A stretch of 64,000 bases of DNA, taken from NCBI GenBank assembly GCA_963741385.1, contig CAVUHO010000010.1, positions 124,001 to 188,000 on the forward strand. Direction: 5' to 3'. Position 1 is the stretch's first letter. Every line of letters begins with the position of its first letter. A model generated the notes under the pieces. It saw only the letters and a program-made list of their open reading frames with translations. It was not told where the DNA came from and searched no databases. The DNA is from Sulfomarinibacter sp963741385 (GTDB lineage: Bacteria > Acidobacteriota > Thermoanaerobaculia > Thermoanaerobaculales > Sulfomarinibacteraceae). Below, piece after piece: positions 1-9,432 of the stretch. Made by a program: the position numbers and the translations under genes.

Positions 1-92
1 ATTGGAATCGTCGCCAGAAACGCGCCGGCCGTCAGGCGCATCCGCAGAACGTGCTTCGAGATGTCGGGCGCCGCCGGCTTTTCAGAACTCAT
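1..92 (-). CDS. 5' part of an unknown protein (runs off window)
   Basis: An ATG at 92 on the minus strand opens a frame that stays open to the window edge, about 30 codons starting MSSEKPAAPDISKHVLRMRL and followed by a short hydrophobic stretch (LTAGAFLATIP). It overlaps the stop codon of the O-antigen-ligase-like gene by 11 bases, and GGAGAG lies just upstream, so the two genes are probably translationally coupled. The family cannot be named from 30 residues. The start of a membrane segment and the neighbouring gene suggest an envelope or polysaccharide protein, which is inference. Confidence 0.6.
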   Translation of the reverse strand, partial: MSSEKPAAPDISKHVLRMRLTAGAFLATIP

Positions 93-1482
93 GTGAACTC
101 TCCACTGGGGCTATCCAGGCCTCCGGCGCGCCGTCACCCTCCACCGCCGCGGACGCCTTCGACCGCGACTGCCCTTCCTCCACCCGGTTCCAGACCCCCC
201 ATATCAGACCCACCCAGACCGCCACCAGGTAGCGGTTCAGCGGCGTCTGCACGCCGAAACCGACGATTTCGTGCAGGCCTGTGGCAACCAGGGCGGCTGC
301 CGCTCCCGCCAGCGGGTACCTCAACTCGAACCGGAGGCGCCTGACCCGGCGAGGCAGCAACCGCGTCACCAGCGACCAGAGGACCAGAATCAGGATGACG
401 GCTCCGACCAGACCGGTGGTTGAAAGCCACTCCAACCAGTCGTTGTGCGCCTGTTCGAGGACCGCGATCCCGGTTGCGGGTTTGTCGAGGCCGATGACGA
501 AGCGATAGGTGCCGAGACCAGACCCCACCACGGGCGATCGGGCGAACGAGCGAACGGTCCCCGCCCACAGGTCCCATCGCGAGTTGCCCTCGACCCCTTC
601 GACCACGAACAGCTGGGAGAACCCGTCCCGAAGCTCCGGGATGCGGGTCCAGGCGAGGGCGGTCGCCACCGCCAGCAAACCGACCATGACCGCGATCCAC
701 GGCCACCGCCGGGCGCGCCTCGGCCGCATCCAGAGAGGCAGGGTCAGAACAACGCCGGCGGCGAGGAAGAGCACACCGCCGCGAGAACCGCAACGCATCA
801 TGGCGCCGATCGCCACCACAGCAGCGACGCCCGCCGCCAGGGTCACCACCGCTGCGCGTTGCCGGGCGGCTCCTGCCCGCACCAGGTTGCGCACGGCGGC
901 GGCAAAGAGGACGAGTGCCGCCGGCACGGTGAGCTCGATGGCAGTGGCGTAGTGATTCGAGTTGATAAAGGGCCCGTAGACATCACCGCCGCCCGTGTTG
1001 GGCCTCACCAACAGCACGTTCTGCGGCGCCCCGCTCTCACCTCCGAGGCCGAGAACTCCGAGCAGACCGCAGACCACCGCGAGCAGGCCGAGCAGCGCCG
1101 GCAGCCCGCTGCGGGTGCCCGCCATGCGCACCGCCACCAGCGCGACGCCGCTCGCCACCACGATCGACGCCGCAGTCTGCACCGTCGCCCACGGCGCCAG
1201 GGAGAGCGGCGCCCAACCGTGCGAAAAGACTTCAGCAAACCCGGGTTGGACCAGTCGCCGCACGAACGCCGGCAACGGCACCAGCTGGAACACCGCCAGT
1301 GCCGCACAACCCGCGGCCGCCCACCGTGCCGGCGCGGGAACGGCCGGGAGGTTTCGGAGATCGACCATCAGCACCACCACGATCACGGCGGTTGCGAGCC
1401 TGGTCAGGGGATCGACCCCGGCGAACAAGAAGGTGTTGCCCACCAGCAGCACTGCGAGCAGAGCGCGGTGAAGAGTGGGCAT
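82..1482 (-). CDS. O-antigen ligase / polymerase-like membrane protein
   Basis: A 466-residue polytopic membrane protein with roughly 10-12 hydrophobic segments. A Wzy_C-type region near residues 310-370 contains the GSGLGTY and QAHNDWLEWLSTTG motifs typical of O-antigen ligases and polymerases (RfaL/WaaL/Wzy). Such proteins join or polymerise undecaprenyl-linked glycans at the periplasmic face of the inner membrane. It starts 9 bases after the response regulator stop and overlaps the next gene by 11 bases, so it belongs to the kinase-regulator operon. That placement suggests a surface glycan under two-component control. Ligase and polymerase cannot be told apart from sequence alone. Confidence 0.75.
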   Translation of the reverse strand: MPTLHRALLAVLLVGNTFLFAGVDPLTRLATAVIVVVLMVDLRNLPAVPAPARWAAAGCAALAVFQLVPLPAFVRRLVQPGFAEVFSHGWAPLSLAPWATVQTAASIVVASGVALVAVRMAGTRSGLPALLGLLAVVCGLLGVLGLGGESGAPQNVLLVRPNTGGGDVYGPFINSNHYATAIELTVPAALVLFAAAVRNLVRAGAARQRAAVVTLAAGVAAVVAIGAMMRCGSRGGVLFLAAGVVLTLPLWMRPRRARRWPWIAVMVGLLAVATALAWTRIPELRDGFSQLFVVEGVEGNSRWDLWAGTVRSFARSPVVGSGLGTYRFVIGLDKPATGIAVLEQAHNDWLEWLSTTGLVGAVILILVLWSLVTRLLPRRVRRLRFELRYPLAGAAAALVATGLHEIVGFGVQTPLNRYLVAVWVGLIWGVWNRVEEGQSRSKASAAVEGDGAPEAWIAPVESSHEF

Positions 1483-1491
1483 GAGGCGCCG

Positions 1492-2190
1492 TCAGTCCGG
1501 GACCGTGAACCGGTAGCCGACCCCACGGACCGAGTGGATGTACTGGGGTGTTTTCGGGTCAGGCTCGAAGTACCGCCGGAGACGGACGATAAAATTGTCG
1601 ATGGTGCGCGAGGACGTGGAGAACCGGTATCCCCACACCCTCTCGAGGATCTCCTCGCGCGACACCACCTGGTTGCGCCGCTCCACCAACAGCTTCATGA
1701 GCATGCACTCTTTCTCCGTCAGACGCACCGAACGCCCGTCGTTGGTTGCCTCGTAGGTCTGGAAGTTGACCTCGTTGGCGCCGAACCGAAACACTTCCTG
1801 CTCGTCGGGCGCGGTGCTGTACCACTCCTGGCGGCGGAAGATACCGTTGATGCGGAGGATCAGTTCCTCGAGGAGAAAGGGCTTGGCGACGTAGTCGTCG
1901 GCCCCGACCTTGAGCCCGAGCAGGCGGTCCGCGTCGGCCGATTTGGCCGTGAGAAAGAGGATCGGCACCTTGCTGCCCGTGGCTCGGAGACGCCGGCAGA
2001 CCTCGAGGCCGTCGAGCTTGGGCATCATGATGTCGAGGATCACGAGGTCGAACTGGATGGTGCGCGCGAGATGCAGTCCTTCCTCGCCGTCATAGGCGAT
2101 GGTGGTGGCATAACCCTCGAACTGCAGATTGTGGGCAAGCGCGTCGGCGAGGTGTTCCTCATCATCGACAATCAGAATGTGTTTCTTCAT
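1492..2190 (-). CDS. OmpR/PhoB-family response regulator
   Basis: 232 residues. The receiver domain (1-120) has acidic residues D9/D10, phospho-acceptor D53 in VILDIMMPKLDG, T81 and K103. A winged-helix Trans_reg_C domain (about 130-230) ends in the usual VRGVGYRF motif. A GGGAG Shine-Dalgarno precedes the ATG. It lies 18 bases downstream of the sensor kinase and 9 bases upstream of the O-antigen-ligase-like gene. It therefore most likely acts as the DNA-binding output partner of that kinase. The regulon is unknown, though the operon itself is a natural candidate target. Confidence 0.93.
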   Translation of the reverse strand: MKKHILIVDDEEHLADALAHNLQFEGYATTIAYDGEEGLHLARTIQFDLVILDIMMPKLDGLEVCRRLRATGSKVPILFLTAKSADADRLLGLKVGADDYVAKPFLLEELILRINGIFRRQEWYSTAPDEQEVFRFGANEVNFQTYEATNDGRSVRLTEKECMLMKLLVERRNQVVSREEILERVWGYRFSTSSRTIDNFIVRLRRYFEPDPKTPQYIHSVRGVGYRFTVPD

Positions 2191-2208
2191 CTCAGCTCCC
2201 CGAACCCA

Positions 2209-3537
2209 TCACTTCTCACACCCCGGCAGGGTCACCCGAAACACCGTTCCCTCCGCGCTGGTGGACCCGATCTTGACCGAGCCCCGGTGGGCGTTGACGA
2301 TCTGTTGAACCAGATACAGGCCGAGACCGGTGCCGCGAGTGTTACGGGTCATCTCGTCTCCGCTGCGGAAAAAGCGGTCAAACACCAGTTCGACGTCTTC
2401 CTCCGGAATGCCGTGTCCGTTGTCGCTGATCTCGAGGACAGCATGATGACCATCCAACGTCAGGCTGACCTCGATGCGCGGCGGTTTGCCGCCGTACTTG
2501 ACGGCGTTCTCGAGGAGATTCGAAATCGCGATCGATATCGCCTCCTCATCGAGGTCGCTGTAGATGTCCGGCTCGACGCCCACCTCGAGGTGCGCCCCGG
2601 CGGCGGCCGCCCGGCGCCTGAAGGTCGTGGTCACCTCTTCGACGACCCGGCTCAGGTGGACGTCTTTGCGCAGAATCACCGACCGGCCCTCGCTGAACCG
2701 GGTCGCTTCCAGGACCTTCTGAACGAGGTCCTCGAGCCGCCCCGCGTCGTCCAGCGCATTGCTCAGGAAGCGGCCGGCCGCATCGCCGGTGGCGCGGCCC
2801 GTGGTGACCGTCTCGAGGGCGAGGCGCATGGCAGCGAGCGGCGATTTGAGTTCGTGGGTCACCGCGGACAGGAAGTTCCGGTGCTGGCGCTCGAGCTCCA
2901 CTTCCCTGCGAAAGGTCCGCCACAGCAGCCACAGCAGCACCAGGAGCAGCAGGGCGAAGAAGCTGCCTTCGGACACCATCATCACGATCCGCCGACGGTA
3001 GCTGTCGAGCAGCCCGTCCCAGACCTCGGCCCGGGGGCGCACGGTCAGGCTCTCGCCGGGATATTTCAGCTCGGCGCCGGGCGGGCCGTCGTCGGTCGAC
3101 GACACAACCTCGAGATCTTCACCGACATCGAGGACCCGCTGCCGCCACTCGCCGCCCAACACACCCGTGAAGCAGGTCAGACCGGACAGCACGCCGATCT
3201 CGATCACGCCTGACGAGTTGAGCCGCGCCGCCGGACAGCTGCCGGCCATTCCCTGAGAACGCCATCCGGCAAAAGGCGCCGGCGCGGCGTCGCGGCCCGG
3301 CTGGTCGCCCATGAGGACCGCTGCTTCGAGAGACGTGCGGGCGGTTGCGATCTCCACCTCGACTCGGGCCGCCTCGACCCTGGCCGCACCGACCAACCAC
3401 TGCCGCTCCAAAGCCAGATAGTCCCGGTTGAGGCCGAGCACGAAGACGATCCACCACGTCAGCTGGGCGTTGATGACAACCACCACCAGCACCGCGACGA
3501 TCATGTGACGCATAGTGATGGGACCCTGTCGACGCAT
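2209..3537 (-). CDS. Membrane sensor histidine kinase
   Basis: 442 residues. The first membrane segment is at about 10-35, followed by an extracytoplasmic sensor region of about 150 residues with no recognisable domain, and a second membrane segment at about 190-206. A HisKA domain follows with H228 in FLSAVTHELKSPLAAM. The HATPase domain has the N box (SNLLENAVKYG), G1 (DNGHGIPEED) and G2 (GTGLGLYLVQ). No HAMP linker is obvious. An internal ATG at 3513 is an alternative start and neither start has a strong ribosome site. It is first in the operon. A perfect hairpin lies in its leader (3552-3571). Confidence 0.92.
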   Translation of the reverse strand: MRRQGPITMRHMIVAVLVVVVINAQLTWWIVFVLGLNRDYLALERQWLVGAARVEAARVEVEIATARTSLEAAVLMGDQPGRDAAPAPFAGWRSQGMAGSCPAARLNSSGVIEIGVLSGLTCFTGVLGGEWRQRVLDVGEDLEVVSSTDDGPPGAELKYPGESLTVRPRAEVWDGLLDSYRRRIVMMVSEGSFFALLLLVLLWLLWRTFRREVELERQHRNFLSAVTHELKSPLAAMRLALETVTTGRATGDAAGRFLSNALDDAGRLEDLVQKVLEATRFSEGRSVILRKDVHLSRVVEEVTTTFRRRAAAAGAHLEVGVEPDIYSDLDEEAISIAISNLLENAVKYGGKPPRIEVSLTLDGHHAVLEISDNGHGIPEEDVELVFDRFFRSGDEMTRNTRGTGLGLYLVQQIVNAHRGSVKIGSTSAEGTVFRVTLPGCEK

Positions 3538-3551
3538 GCAAATCAGTATAA

Positions 3552-3571
3552 CGATTTCCTGATGGAAATCG
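3552..3571. promoter_or_regulatory. Perfect 8-bp inverted repeat in kinase leader
   Basis: CGATTTCC-TGAT-GGAAATCG lies 15-34 bases upstream of the kinase start. It could be an operator for the two-component system or a leader hairpin. Only the symmetry is seen directly. Confidence 0.4.
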
Positions 3572-3580
3572 TCAGATCGT

Positions 3581-3620
3581 TCAACGTTATAACGTTCAAC
3601 GTTTGAACGTTATAACGTCG
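3581..3620. repeat. AACGTT cluster over the rocD stop codon
   Basis: Two copies of AACGTTATAACGT(T), the first a perfect 14-bp palindrome, are separated by CAACGTTTG. The last codons and the TAA stop of rocD (3610-3612) lie inside the array. The same AACGTT word is found at the 3' ends of lnt and the PilZ gene. Confidence 0.75.
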
Positions 3621-4833
3621 TGAGGACCTTGGCGAGGCGCTCTACCGCCCAGTCGATTTCGTCGCGGCCGATGGTCAAGGGCGGGGCGACGCGGATCACC
3701 GTGGAGTGGGTCTCCTTGCACAGGAGCCCCTCTTCCTGCAGCGCCTCGCAGAAGCGGCGCGCGCCGCCGGCCTCGCGATTGAGCTCGATGGCGATCCACA
3801 GCCCGCGGCCGCGGACCTCCTTGACGTGTGGCGATTTGACGTTCTGCAACTTCTCCAGGAAGTAGGCGCCGTTGTCGGCCGACCTCTGCACCATGTCCTC
3901 GTCGACCAGGACCTTGAGCGCCTCGCGGGAAACCGCGGCGCCGAGCGGGTTGCCGCCGTAGGTCGACCCGTGCTCACCAGGGTGGAACACGCCCATCACC
4001 TCGTCGTCGGCGAGGATGGCCGACACCGGGTACATCCCGCCCGAAAGGGCCTTGCCGATGATCACGATGTCGGGGCGGATCCCCTCGTGCTCGTAGGCGA
4101 AGAGCTTGCCGGTGCGACCGAGGCCGGATTGGATCTCGTCCACCACCAGGAGCGCCCCGTGCTGGTTCGTGATCTCCCGCAGCCCCCGCAGAAAGCCCTC
4201 GGGCGGGATCACGATACCGGCCTCGCCCTGGATCGGCTCGACCAGGATGGCGGCCACCTTGTCGTTCATCGCCGCTTTCACGGCGGCGATGTCGCCGTAC
4301 GGCAGGATGCGGAACCCGGGCGTGAACGGCCCGAACCCCGTGCGGTAGTCCTCTTCCGACGAGAAGCCGACGATGGTGGTGGTGCGACCGTGGAAGTTGC
4401 CGGCAAAGACCAGGATCTCCGCCTCGCCCACCGGAATCCCTTTGACGGTATAGCCCCACTTGCGGGCCGCCTTGATCGCGGTCTCCACGGCCTCGGCGCC
4501 GGTGTTCATCGGCAGCACGCGATGGAATCCGGTCAATTTGGTGATCTCTTCGCAGAACGGGCCGAGCTGGTCGTTGCGGAAGGCGCGCGAGGTCAGGGTC
4601 ACCCTCGTGGCCTGCTCCTGCACCACCTTGACCAGCCGCGGGTGGCAGTGGCCCTGGTTGACCGCCGAGTAGGCGGCCAGAAAATCCATGTACTTCTTGC
4701 CCTCGACGTCCCACACCCAGGCGCCCTCGGCGCGGGCGATCACCACGTCCAGCGGGTGGTAGTTGTGGGCGCCGAAGCGCTCCTCGAGCTCGATATAGCC
4801 CGCAGATCCAGTCAGCTCAGCCGTCTGCTTCAT
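3610..4833 (-). CDS. rocD: Ornithine aminotransferase
   Basis: A 407-residue class-III PLP aminotransferase. It converts ornithine and 2-oxoglutarate to glutamate-5-semialdehyde and glutamate in arginine/proline metabolism, in the cytosol. The AYSAVNQGHCHPR segment is typical of ornithine aminotransferase. Also present are NTGAEAVETAIKAARKWGY, the cofactor Asp in VVDEIQSGLGRTG, and the Schiff-base lysine K261 in IIGKALSGGMYPV. I chose the ATG at 4833 because GGGAGGA sits 9 bases upstream; an in-frame ATG at 4872 has no such site. The 3' end runs into an AACGTT repeat that supplies the last codon and stop. Confidence 0.93.
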   Translation of the reverse strand: MKQTAELTGSAGYIELEERFGAHNYHPLDVVIARAEGAWVWDVEGKKYMDFLAAYSAVNQGHCHPRLVKVVQEQATRVTLTSRAFRNDQLGPFCEEITKLTGFHRVLPMNTGAEAVETAIKAARKWGYTVKGIPVGEAEILVFAGNFHGRTTTIVGFSSEEDYRTGFGPFTPGFRILPYGDIAAVKAAMNDKVAAILVEPIQGEAGIVIPPEGFLRGLREITNQHGALLVVDEIQSGLGRTGKLFAYEHEGIRPDIVIIGKALSGGMYPVSAILADDEVMGVFHPGEHGSTYGGNPLGAAVSREALKVLVDEDMVQRSADNGAYFLEKLQNVKSPHVKEVRGRGLWIAIELNREAGGARRFCEALQEEGLLCKETHSTVIRVAPPLTIGRDEIDWAVERLAKVLTTL

Positions 4834-4980
4834 GACGTCGTCCTCCCTATGTATCGGTACGCGGGAAATCAATTACACAGGGACCAGGTCAACCTGCTGC
4901 GGCCGTGCCGCCTCCCGCGAGGTGCACGGTACACCTTTGGTTTTCCCGGCGCAAGGCGATCGGGCCAACCCCTTGTGGAG

Positions 4981-5095
4981 GAAAGGGAGAAAGGGAGAAA
5001 GGGGGGGCCATCGCAATTTCGGATTTCGGATTTCGGATTTCGGATTTGAAACCGAGATCCTTGATAAGGGCAGGGTCTCCCCTGCTCCCCTGCTC
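4981..5095. repeat. Composite octad-heptad-octad element
   Basis: Purine octads GAAAGGGA (from 4981) are followed by a G-run, CCATCGC, four to five ATTTCGG heptads (5014-5047), about 30 bases of spacer, and pyrimidine octads CTCCCCTG x2.3 (5077-5095). The outer purine and pyrimidine arms are roughly complementary. It fills most of the prfB-rocD gap (4834-5123), where no gene is seen. Confidence 0.85.
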
Positions 5096-5123
5096 GTTCC
5101 GGGAAACGCCCGGACGCGAGGTT

Positions 5124-6234
<1,111 letters not shown>

Positions 6235-6309
6235 GGTGTCCTCACAGATTGGATCGCCCACCGAAGCGGGCAGCATATTGTACTGAACAAATCCGCAGGA
6301 CGCTATCTT

Positions 6310-6335
6310 CCAACGTTGTGACGTTCAAACGTTGG
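6310..6335. repeat. AACGTT hairpin over the lnt stop codon
   Basis: CCAACGTT (6310-6317) and AACGTTGG (6328-6335) form perfect 8-bp arms around GTGACGTTCA. The lnt TGA (6325-6327) falls within the element, and another AGCGTT follows. It could be a 3'-end hairpin; there is no clear U-tract. Confidence 0.7.
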
Positions 6336-7830
6336 AGCGTTTCGGGCGCCGACGCTTGCTGTACCGCCGACTCCCGACGAGGGCAACCACCGTGCCGACT
6401 GCACACAGCACCGCCCACCAGTCTCCCCAGCGGGCCCGGGGCGTGAGACCGGTCATCGGTTGCACCGCTTCCACCAACACCCCGGAATCGCCGACCTCGC
6501 GGTGTGAGATCACCCGCCCGGTCGGGTCGACGAAACCCGAAATGCCCGTCAACGCCGCACGCGCGAACCAGCGCTGGTTTTCGGCGGCGCGCAGCCGCAC
6601 CTGGGCAAAGTGCTGCAGCGGCGCCCACGAGAACCCGTACCAACCGTCGTTGGTCAAAGTCACCAGCAGCTGCGCCCCGCCACGAACCTCCCGTGCCACC
6701 AGATCCGGGAAGACCACCTCGAAGCAGATCGCCACTCCCAACGGCACCGTGGCCTCCAACACCACCGGCGCCGGTCCGGGGGTGAAGGCGCCGACCTCGC
6801 GGACCAGACTTTCGGTGAAGGCGAACCGCGCCCACGACGGGACGTACTCGCCGAACGGCACGAGCTGGACCTTGTCGTAGCGCACCGGCGACAGCCCGTC
6901 CGGGGTCACGAGATAGGCTGAGTTGGCGTAGCCGCCGCCGGCCACCGGACCGATCGAGTTGAGCACGATCTCGATATCGAACTCGCGTGCGAATTGCTCC
7001 ACCATCTCCCGATAGGAGGGGTCGTTTTCGAGGCTGTAGGGCACCGCACTTTCCGGCCACAGGACGATATCGGCCCCGAGCAGCGCCGCCTCCGCCGTCA
7101 TCGCCCACACCCGGTCGGCGACGTCGCGCCCCATCGCAGGGTTCCACTTCTCCTCGAGGGTCGTCCCGGGCTGGATCACTGCCACCATCACATCCGGACC
7201 GGCGCGCTCGGGCAGCGGCGACAGCGCGATCGCAGCCGCCAGCGCAACCCCGGCAGCGGCCACAGAGAGAGCGCCGGCGTTGCGACGTCCCGAGTGAAGC
7301 AGGCCCCACACGCCCGCACCTGCCGCCACCACGCTCCAGCTGAGCCCTGTGGCCCCCCACACCGGCAGCGACTGCATCATCAACGGCCGGTCGGTGAAGG
7401 CCGAGGCGACGCCGGTCCAGGTGAAACCGTACGGTTGGAAACGCTGCAGCACCGTGACCGCAATCCAGGCCGGGGGAAACAACCAGATTCTCCAGGGACC
7501 GGGAGCAGCGCCGGTGACGGCGGCCGCAATCGCCCACAGGATTCCGAGATAGGCGCCCATCCCCACCAGACACATCACTGCCAGCGGTTCGGAAAGCCCA
7601 CCGTAGTCGTGCATCACGGGCACGACCCAGTTGGTGGAAACCGACCAGAACACGGTGCCGGCCAGCCAGCCCAGAAACCACGGCCGCCACCTGCCTTTGA
7701 CCCGCTCGAGGGCCTCGAGGAGCAGCATCGGGAACACGAGGGCCAGCGGAGCGAGTCCCGGCCCCGGCATGGCGAGGGCCAGTGCGAGACCGGAGAGCGC
7801 GGCGAGGAACCAGGGAAGGGCGGTCTTCAT
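6325..7830 (-). CDS. lnt: Apolipoprotein N-acyltransferase
   Basis: A 501-residue inner-membrane protein that adds the third acyl chain to the N-terminal cysteine of lipoproteins. The N-terminal 200 residues carry about six to eight membrane segments. The nitrilase-like domain follows with the catalytic Glu in VLWPESAVPY, Lys in RYDKVQLVPFGEYVP and Cys in GVAICFEVVFPDL. The start at MKTALPWFLAAL (7830) is chosen because anything further upstream would translate the intergenic repeat. No strong ribosome site is seen. The final residues lie inside an AACGTT hairpin. It is upstream of prfB on the same strand. Confidence 0.93.
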   Translation of the reverse strand: MKTALPWFLAALSGLALALAMPGPGLAPLALVFPMLLLEALERVKGRWRPWFLGWLAGTVFWSVSTNWVVPVMHDYGGLSEPLAVMCLVGMGAYLGILWAIAAAVTGAAPGPWRIWLFPPAWIAVTVLQRFQPYGFTWTGVASAFTDRPLMMQSLPVWGATGLSWSVVAAGAGVWGLLHSGRRNAGALSVAAAGVALAAAIALSPLPERAGPDVMVAVIQPGTTLEEKWNPAMGRDVADRVWAMTAEAALLGADIVLWPESAVPYSLENDPSYREMVEQFAREFDIEIVLNSIGPVAGGGYANSAYLVTPDGLSPVRYDKVQLVPFGEYVPSWARFAFTESLVREVGAFTPGPAPVVLEATVPLGVAICFEVVFPDLVAREVRGGAQLLVTLTNDGWYGFSWAPLQHFAQVRLRAAENQRWFARAALTGISGFVDPTGRVISHREVGDSGVLVEAVQPMTGLTPRARWGDWWAVLCAVGTVVALVGSRRYSKRRRPKRSNV

Positions 7831-7873
7831 CTGAGGAGTATAGAGGGGCCGGTGGTCGAATCGGCTCCTCAAA

Positions 7874-7996
7874 CTGTCATCCCGAGCGAGCGCAGCGAGC
7901 CGAGGGATCTGGGTGGGGGCTCCAGCCGACGCCGATCCACTAGCCGCCCCCAGATCCCTCCGTTCGGTCGCTTCGCTCCCTCGGTCGGTATGACAG
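7874..7996. repeat. Long inverted repeat, TGTCATCCCGA family (copy 1)
   Basis: Left arm from TGTCATCCCGAGCGAGCG to GAGGGATCTGGG; right arm from CCCAGATCCCTCCG to TATGACAG, arms about 45 bp. It lies just upstream of lnt. Two further copies in the window share arms and ends. Together with the heptads at 8161 it occupies the 357-bp lnt / CoA-transferase gap, where I see no gene. Confidence 0.85.
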
Positions 7997-8084
7997 AAGG
8001 TGAAGCACCGCCGCCGAACGCTGACTTTCCGCGCGCGTTTCCCGAGAGGATTCTCAGGCACGCGGCCCGCGGCCGGCCGGATGC

Positions 8085-8127
8085 CAGGCACCTCCGCCGC
8101 ACGCGGTTCCGCCCACCCTGAACGCGA
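8085..8127. repeat. CGCGTGCGGCGG core repeat (copy 1, reverse)
   Basis: Read on the minus strand it contains TCAGGGTGGGCGGAACCG followed by CGTGCGGCGGAGGTGC, and is preceded by CCGCCCAACCCCCCACCG. Near-identical modules occur at about 43155-43222 and 55688-55730. Confidence 0.7.
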
Positions 8128-8160
8128 AGGGCTTTCCCTAACGGTGGGGGGTTGGGCGGG

Positions 8161-8208
8161 AAATCCGAAATCCGAAATCCGAAATTCCTAATTCCGAATT
8201 CCGAATTC
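8161..8208. repeat. Heptad array, ATTTCGG and AATTCGG words
   Basis: Written on the plus strand as repeated AAATCCG and then AATTCCG units, about six in all. It abuts the 3' end of the CoA-transferase gene. Confidence 0.85.
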
Positions 8209-9312
8209 CTCCAGGACGGCATCGGTGTGCTCGCCGAGCCTGGGTGCCGGCCGGTCCGGCGTAACGCCGAGGCCGACATTCCAGGGCCCGATGCCGGCGG
8301 CGGTCGCGCCGCCCGGCAGCGGCGTCGTTTCGGTCAGACCGGCGGCGGCAAACGCCGGGTCAGCCATCGCCTCGTCGAGACCGTGGACCGGGCCCATGGG
8401 GAGCCCGCGTTTTTCGGCCTCGGCCAACCAGTGGTCGCGGGGATGAACGGCCAGGGCCCTTTCGACAGCAGCCGCCGTCCTCGAACCGTCCTCACCGAGG
8501 GCAAACGCCGAACCTTGAAGGTCTTCGGCTCCGATCACCTCGACAAAGGCCGCCCAGAACTTCGGCTCGAGCGCCGCCAACGACAGGTTCTTGCCGTCAC
8601 CGCAGCGGTAGATGCGGTAGCAGGGGCACACCCCGCCGAGCAGGGTGTCGAGCACCCCGCCTCCGCCCGCCGCCCGCTCGAGCCAACTCCAGGTCAGAAA
8701 GGGCAAGGGCCCCGCCGCGAGCGGCTGCTCGATCAGCCGCCCCGAACCGTCGCGCCCGCGCGCCAGCAGACCCGCCAGGATGGACGACGCGGCGAGCAGT
8801 CCGGACGTCACATCGGCCAGCTGGAGCCGCGGTACCCGGCCGCCGACCAGGTCGAGCACACCGGCCATGGCGCTGAAGTTGAGGTCGTGGGCCACCCGGT
8901 CGCGAACCTCCGGCGCCGACCCGAAGGACGACAACGAGCACCACACCAGCCGGGGGTTTGCACGGCTCAGATCGTCCCAGCCCAGCCCCCAACCTTCGAG
9001 TGTGCCGGGGCGAAAGCTCTCCACCAGGACGTCGGCGCGGCCGGCCAGCCGGCGCAACTGTTCGGCACCCTGGTCGTTCCGGAGATCGAACGCGACCGAC
9101 TCGGCGCCGCGCAGAAAGGCGGCAAAGCCGACGCCGACGCCGCCCACCTGCGGCGGCACCTGGCGCATGGGGTCGCCGCCCTGAGGATCCTCAACCTTGA
9201 TCAACCGCGCACCGAGGTCCAACAACTGCCGCGCCAGGACCGCCCCCGGCAGCATTCTGCTGAGATCAACCACCACGAGGCCATCGAGTGGGAGCGACGT
9301 TCGTGCTGTCAT
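8188..9312 (-). CDS. CaiB/BaiF-type CoA transferase (racemase-like)
   Basis: A 374-residue family III CoA-transferase, cytosolic. It has the typical LDGLVVVDLSRMLPGAVLARQLLDLGARLIKVEDP start, SFRPGTLEGWGL, and a HDLNFSAMAG segment in the position of the catalytic acid region. Family members move CoA between carboxylic acids or racemise 2-methylacyl-CoA; the substrate cannot be read from sequence. I chose ATG 9312, which has GGAG six bases upstream, over a TTG at 9327. It is downstream of FadJ-like and FadI-like genes on the same strand, so an alpha-methylacyl-CoA racemase role in branched fatty-acid degradation is plausible. The C-terminus (EEFGIRN) is encoded by repeat sequence. Confidence 0.85.
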   Translation of the reverse strand: MTARTSLPLDGLVVVDLSRMLPGAVLARQLLDLGARLIKVEDPQGGDPMRQVPPQVGGVGVGFAAFLRGAESVAFDLRNDQGAEQLRRLAGRADVLVESFRPGTLEGWGLGWDDLSRANPRLVWCSLSSFGSAPEVRDRVAHDLNFSAMAGVLDLVGGRVPRLQLADVTSGLLAASSILAGLLARGRDGSGRLIEQPLAAGPLPFLTWSWLERAAGGGGVLDTLLGGVCPCYRIYRCGDGKNLSLAALEPKFWAAFVEVIGAEDLQGSAFALGEDGSRTAAAVERALAVHPRDHWLAEAEKRGLPMGPVHGLDEAMADPAFAAAGLTETTPLPGGATAAGIGPWNVGLGVTPDRPAPRLGEHTDAVLEEFGIRN

Positions 9313-9327
9313 CGGCGACTCCGTCAA

Positions 9328-9430
9328 TTCTCAATTTTGAATTTTGAATGACCCCCCCGCCCACCCGCCCGATCCGGGGGAGGGTGGGTGGGAATTCAAA
9401 ATTCAAAATTCAAAATTCATGATTCAAAAT
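9328..9430. repeat. Heptad-bracketed palindrome (ATTTTGA word)
   Basis: Left arm of ATTTTGA units, then a core GACCCCCCCGCCCACC... GGGGGAGGGTGGGTGGG, then right arm of inverted TTCAAAA units (about five). The whole gap between the FadJ-like and CoA-transferase genes can fold into one long hairpin. Confidence 0.85.
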
Positions 9431-9432
9431 CC

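Noticed and set aside
445..3213. A 922-codon open frame antisense to the kinase, regulator and ligase genes
   Set aside because: It is opposite well-recognised genes, has no known motifs and an Arg/His/Asp-rich composition typical of high-GC antisense frames.
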